A DNA stretch of 64,000 nt from assembly GCA_015178975.1 (NCBI GenBank), contig WHVD01000277.1, forward strand, positions 1-64,000. Reading direction: 5' to 3'. The notes under the pieces are model-generated. The model searched no databases. It saw nothing but the letters and a program-made list of their open reading frames with translations, and was not told the origin of the DNA. Position 1 is the first letter of the stretch; each line of letters starts with the position of its first letter. A program made the position numbers and the translations under genes. Of the stretch, positions 59,130 to 64,000 are shown in pieces. This DNA comes from Hysterangium stoloniferum. Its lineage: Eukaryota; Basidiomycota; Agaricomycetes; Hysterangiales; Hysterangiaceae.

Positions 59130-61260
59130 TTTGTGACATCGCGTAACACTGCGTCTTGTGTTCATTCTTCCTCCCAGACTTTCTCGCCTTCCCAGTCCCC
59201 GTCTTTCAGACTCTTTTCAGAGAGAAGAAACACCACAATGCTTTGACAAAGAAGTATGTCCTCCGTTCTTCCAATGGAAATGAGATTTCACTTATTATGC
59301 TTACACCTCAACCACGCGATATAATAGGATCTACTTGAAGGCATCGACGTGTGCCTCCTGTGCTTGGATAGAGAGTGTGTGGGGGGCGATGTGACGCGGA
59401 TGCATGTGCAGCTGCATTGTGGGATGCTTGGGTATCCGTGTATATGAAGAGCATGCTGGAACCGAACCCGAAACGAGTGAGTAGGGTGTTTTTTTTCTTC
59501 TGTGAGCCGCTGAGTATGAGCTGGGAAGTTTTGATGATTGATTTGGTGGCGTTGGTGATAGAACAGTCGCGGACCGCCGCTTAAGAACCTTGCTACTGTC
59601 GAGGACACAGAGAAGGACAATTATGAGTGTATGCCGACAGTGAGATTTTGGGCTTGTCATGGACAAGGAACGAGGTCATTTCTTGACGAGTCGAATCATC
59701 CTGAGGTCCGTCATACTCGTGTAATGTTTTCGAGGCTGTCTCCCTTGCAAGACTGACGGGACCCCGCAATCTTGGAAACAGCTGCTACATGGGATCAACA
59801 TCGATATTCACACTTCCAGTCTTCCGCACATACCATCCCTGATCCTTTCTCACCCGCGCCTGTTCCTGCAGCGAAGAGCTCCTCATATCCTGTTTTGACT
59901 TTCAGATGCGCAAGATCGCGGACCGAATCCGTTCAGGCTGGTTATCCCACCCTCGCAGCGATTTCCCATCTCACACCGCCGGTGTCCCTACCCCCGTCGA
60001 AGTTCTGGTGAGGCCGTGGAACCAATGCCATCCACGGTGCTCCCCTCGTCCATCCTCGACGCCACTGCCTGTACTCCAAGAACCCATCAAACCCACCATG
60101 TTCAATTCCCTCATCGGAAGAGTCCACGAAAAATTCTCGGTAACGAAACAGCAAGATGCTCAAGAGTTTTTCGCATATACATTCTTAAAGCCCTGCGGCA
60201 ACAAGCTAAACACGTCCCGGAGCCGGAGCCTACTGTCATCTTTGCTTTGAGGTGGAGGAAGAGTCACGGTGTATGTAGTGCAAGGAGGTTTGCGCTATCA
60301 TGTGGACGAGCATGATGATTTGAGCGTGGGTATTTGATCCCACTTTAGAGAGGTATTGTATGCGCGGGGGAAGTTGCGTGAGTTCGTAGGGGACAGGATG
60401 GGTAACCTGCGGTTGAGTATTCCTACCCGCGGTGCGAGGTAGAGGTTCCACCGCAGACGTGAGTCTATGAATTTCATAGTGTCATCTCATTACTATAGGC
60501 TGATACCGACTAGGTCGTGGATGTGTTTCCAGACGTGCACGTGTTGCGGCTTTCCCTCACATCTTGTTGTACATGCGACGAATTTTCTGCATGTGAGGTG
60601 GGTGCCATCAAAACGTGGTCAGCGGTGGTTATTCTCTCTTCCTTCCTTGAAGAATCGAGTCATCCTCAGGTACGTCATACTCGCCCCATGGATTTGAGCC
60701 TGTCTTCTCTCAAGGACTGACAGGACTCAGGAATCTGGGAAACAGTGGCGACATGGCCTCCACCTCCAGTCAATATGCACACTTCCAGCCTTCCGCATAT
60801 ACTATCCTCTATCCTTTCTCACCCAGGCGTGTACCCGCACCCAACAGCTCCTCCCGCCTTGCATTGCCTGACTTAACTCCGGCCTCTCCCGTACAAAAGC
60901 CCCCTCTCAATACTGCCCCTTTCGCAGCCATTCCCTACCGGTCGTTGTCAGAAGGCATTATTTGCTACCGGGAAGACGGTTGTTGTGGTTGATTGGACAT
61001 GTGGAAGTTCCGGGTGTGTCATTGATGATATTGGACACCGTCGTTCGCCCGTCTGTCGTTTGACCTTACAGGTATCGATGAACCTTCCGTGCGGTCGAAA
61101 GTTGCGCCGGCAAGTGACAGTGGGCCTGAACCCTCTGTGGAGTAGATAGCTATGATGGAGGATGTGGGATGTACGTTATATAATTAGTAACTGCACGCAT
61201 ACACGCATACATGTGTTCGTTGTGAACATAATATGGAACATCTCACGATCAAGCACTACT
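59130..61260 (+). pseudogene. UBP14/USP5-like deubiquitinase (copy B5), nearly full length
   Basis: The reference B copy. Exon 1 ends 'REETPQCFDKE', then a 74-bp intron (59254-59327), then 'DLLEGIDVCLLCLDRECVGG' and 'HVQLHCGMLG'. This matches the N-terminal variant zinc finger of UBP14/USP5 ('REECTQCFD...G..VCL.CF..GC'). Next come 'DTEKDNYECMPTVRFWACHG', the Cys box LTGPRNLGNSCYM (59752-59790) with Cys kept, 'LQEPIKPTMFNSLIGRVHEKF' with QQDAQEFFAY (60148-60180), 'LRYHVDEHDDLSVGI', the 'FPSHLVVHATNFLHVRW' block, a second Cys-box-like LRNLGNSGD segment (60715-60765), a UBA-like block and, near 61130-61170, a second UBA-like start 'IAMMEDVGC' before a donor-like GTACGT. The family normally has one Cys box; the repeat here is odd. 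Frame changes make it non-coding. Confidence 0.75.
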
Positions 61261-62183
61261 AGGCAACATGCAAGATTCGGATGAGAGACGGATCGATGGG
61301 ATATTATTTTCTAACCTGCAACGTTTCAAGACAGACAGAGGTAAAGTAATCAAATTCTCAACATTATGGGGGTATGAAGGTTTCTGTGAGTAGGAGCGGC
61401 GCGAACAGACATATGGTTACCCTCAGATTCCATGCCATTTTGCGGGCGGAGCTCTTTTCAAAGATTCAACGCACTGTAATGATTCTATGATGTTGTAAAA
61501 TTGTGGAGGACCGGTAGAATTTGTGATGCCATGTAGATATACCTACGGTATCGTCGAAGCCAGCATCGAAGATTTCTGCCGGTCCCACGTCGCAATGGAC
61601 CCATTCGGCGAGCCTCTTTAATACCTCCAGATTCATTTAATTGTAATTGGTTGTCACCCTCCTGGTCTGAAAATATTAATGTCAAAATCTGGGCAATCAA
61701 ACAACCGACGCTCATGACTTCAAGGAATGAAGGCGACGCGGGGGAGCGCCCGGTCATTATGACGTCACTGCGTTATGAAAAACTCTCCCCGGTAACTTAA
61801 CGACTCGTGTGAACTTGTTACATGATAGGCCTTCCGTCGCGACACAGAAAGACCAGACGGTTGAGAAACGAAGCATCGGTATCGCCTGTTTTAAGCGTTG
61901 AAAGGATGCTTCTTAATGGCGCTTAATTTGACAGGGGTGCCCTGGGGACCCATGATAGGCAAGTCGCTAATGCTCAGTGTCGGTCATGGGAGGCCGTGGG
62001 CTGTGGTATGTGACTCGTGTATGGTATTTCAGCCGATTTTCGGACGTCTCGGGGATCAAATTCTGTATTTACCCCTCCTTTTTGAATTGTGGTTTTAATA
62101 TTGAAACATCGTCTCTACTTTTAGCTTGGCTTCTTTCTCCATGACCAGTGGTCACACTGGTTACAATCACACGAGGCTTGAGC
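61261..62183. other. end of the array and unassigned flank
   Basis: 61261-61500 matches the start of the A'-preceding segment of units II and III, so the array breaks off here. A 70-bp A-family scrap lies at 61530-61600. 61600-62183 shows no gene; 61898-62098 is a 66-codon frame of no known type. GAGCC just before 62184 resembles the CAGCC target of the first hAT-like copy. Confidence 0.4.
61530..61600 (+). pseudogene. 70-bp scrap of the A-family 'RRYTYDIGE' exon
   Basis: It reads 'CRYTYGIVEASIEDFC', matching the 'RRYTYDIGEGSIENFC' exon at 58340-58400, with nothing else of the gene on either side. Confidence 0.65.
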
Positions 62184-64000
62184 CCCAGTGAGAAATCTCT
62201 ATTTCCTAATACAACCAGGCATAACCAAATAAAGTAGGTATAACGTCATTGATCTGCAATCGTGCCGGAGCTTTTGTAACATAATCCTGTATAACCAACT
62301 GCTTTCCTGCAATATTTTCAATGGTTCTGTACCAATATTTGATGTTGGCTCCGTTTGTATTGAGATGTACAAGGACGGTTCATCTGGGGATATCTAATTA
62401 GGACTAAAATATGAGCGCAGATAATGACTAGAATTGCTATTGTCATGGCCACCAACCATGGGGAGTTTCTTCAGGATTCCAAGCTAAAATTGAGTAGAAA
62501 CCATAGAAAACATGATACTGGGTATATACTGCATCCAAAGCAAGAATTTGAAACCACCGCTGCTGCTAGAATAATGTGTGACAATGACACAAATGTAACG
62601 CACTCCGGGGCCAGTTGACCTTCCTTCTACCACCATATCATCAGTGTCATGGCCCTCACCTCCTCTTACATGTTCTTACAGAAAACCACAGCTGTATGCT
62701 CCCCCAGTAATTGACCCTATTCTTCTGGAGTAAAGTAGAGGAGAGTCATCGTTTTGACCATTTAGACATCCCCAATCCCGGTCGCATCGTTCCAGCCACA
62801 ACCTGGTTGAGAATAATCCGATCTACAGTAACCATATGGGCCATGAACTTGTAAGTTTACCACATAGTCTTCATGTTTTGAGCACATATATGTGCTCTTT
62901 TGATAGGCATTTTATTACAAAACCGCCAACCACAGAGACCTTCTGGCTGCTGGAAACTCTGCTTATGGTGACCCTGTATGATGCCTATAACAAGCTAAAT
63001 GCTGCAAACAAACATGCCCGTCCTCCAAATTCTATAGATCACAAGCGAACAGGTAAAACCAGCTCTGCCACCGGAATGAAGCGTATCAGAGGTACAAATT
63101 CAGCCAAGTAAGTCCAAATATTTTCTGGGCTGTGACTAACGCATTGTCCAGAAATTTATTTTACATCGAATACCTCAAGACACATTATCCAGTTATGTCA
63201 GCCACCTTCGAATGTATCTGGAAAGCACTTGGGGAAGGAAAAAATTAAAGTAACGCCCCCTTTATTTCCTATGTTTCGTCTTCCACTTTATTGTGATGCA
63301 CCCCCGGCATTATAAATGGAAATGGATCATTTTCAGCAAGTCGCTGAGGGAGGCGAGCAACCAAGGTACAAACAATACTAGGGAGGATTAACATTCAGTA
63401 TGTTTTCATGTTGTTTATATTGCAAAGGACAGGATCATTCATGATTTCCAGACTTGTATCAACAACGCATCCTCAGCATCCTTCGGCATCCCCTTTCGAC
63501 TTCTCTATTGCTCTGATGTCTCCTGCGTCAGCTTTCACCGCTCTCACGTTATCACTACTGTCTTGCTGGTCTCGCCCTTTATTCACTCGCTATCTGCTAT
63601 TGTGTACTGCGCCTTCAATGTTTATGAATTTCAAGCTACGTTCTCACATCTCATACAGCCAATGCACTTGGCAGCCGTGTCTCTCACCTCGTCTCCCGCT
63701 TTACCGCACGCTCGCTCTTCAAGTTTCCCGCATATCCCCTACTTTTGGTGCCGCTTAATTAACTGCATCTCTTACCTGTTAACTTCTCTCGTAATGTCAC
63801 TTCGGTCACTTTTTATCCTGCCTGCATCGCTGTATAATAGGTGCTCTTTTCACGTGCTCGTAATGCCTTCACATTGTCGTTAGACTGGCCCAGTGCGATT
63901 CCTCATGCCACTTTCTGCTGTCTCTTTATCGTCTCAGTGTCTTCATGCTCCCGAGACCGGTTTGTCTTTGACTTTGGGCAGTGAGTGTGCTGACAGACGG
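62184..64000 (+). mobile_element. hAT-like TIR transposon, second copy, cut by window end
   Basis: The terminal repeat CCCAGTGAGAAATCTCTATT starts at 62184. From there the sequence runs as the reverse complement of 39034 down to about 37220, with a few percent difference by eye. The two protein-like exons recur (62836 onward: 'MGHEL', an intron with GT-AG, then 'TKPPTTETFWLLETLLMVTL' and 'RGTNSAK', another GT-AG intron, then 'IEYLKTHYPVMSATFECIW'). The other terminus lies beyond the window. Copies in opposite orientation about 23 kb apart flank the array's second half. Confidence 0.8.

Overview
The window looks like a repeat-rich accessory region of a basidiomycete genome, probably Agaricomycetes. 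The evidence is short GT-AG introns of 53-74 bp, MLKL-N-terminal-like helical proteins, DUF6533-type membrane proteins, a UBP14/USP5-type deubiquitinase, and Copia and other LTR elements with CpG-poor sequence. A Rhizoctonia/Ceratobasidium-like fungus is my best guess, but the sequence does not fix the genus. No rRNA, tRNA or CRISPR array is visible.

Layout. 1-8.7 kb holds two partial copies of an A-B gene pair (A = MLKL-NTD/kinase-like family; B = UBP14-like) around an unassigned stretch. 8.8-24.3 kb is a mobile-element island: Gag-like debris, a 63-67 bp minisatellite, a young non-autonomous LTR element (12045-17541), and an older Copia element (18434-24268) with a solo LTR nested in it. 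24.3-26.1 kb is mostly unassigned. 26145-29214 (minus strand) is the best host gene: eight exons, five to seven of which look like duplicates of one phase-0 exon module. 29.2-31.05 kb holds a repeat also seen at 17.7 kb and a zinc-knuckle Gag-like fossil.

31.05-61.3 kb is the main structure: three consecutive copies of a large unit ordered A' fragment (+), C (DUF6533-type 7TM-like gene, -), spacer, A (+), B (+). Unit I is about 31.05-41.69 kb, unit II 41.69-52.58 kb, unit III 52.58-61.26 kb. Each has its own insertions: a hAT-like transposon and two solo LTRs in unit I; a roughly 4 kb unrelated block, a 413-bp insert and solo LTRs in unit II; a 161-bp TG...CA element in unit III. Nearly all A, B and C copies are decayed. 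One A copy (49051-49800) keeps an open, spliceable frame for about 212 residues covering only the N-terminal helical domain. The last 1.8 kb is a second, inverted copy of the hAT-like element.

If the parental genes worked together, the set would be an MLKL-like helical-bundle/kinase-like protein, a deubiquitinase and a membrane protein amplified as one block. That link is inference from co-amplification only. All family names come from motif recognition by eye; no search was run.
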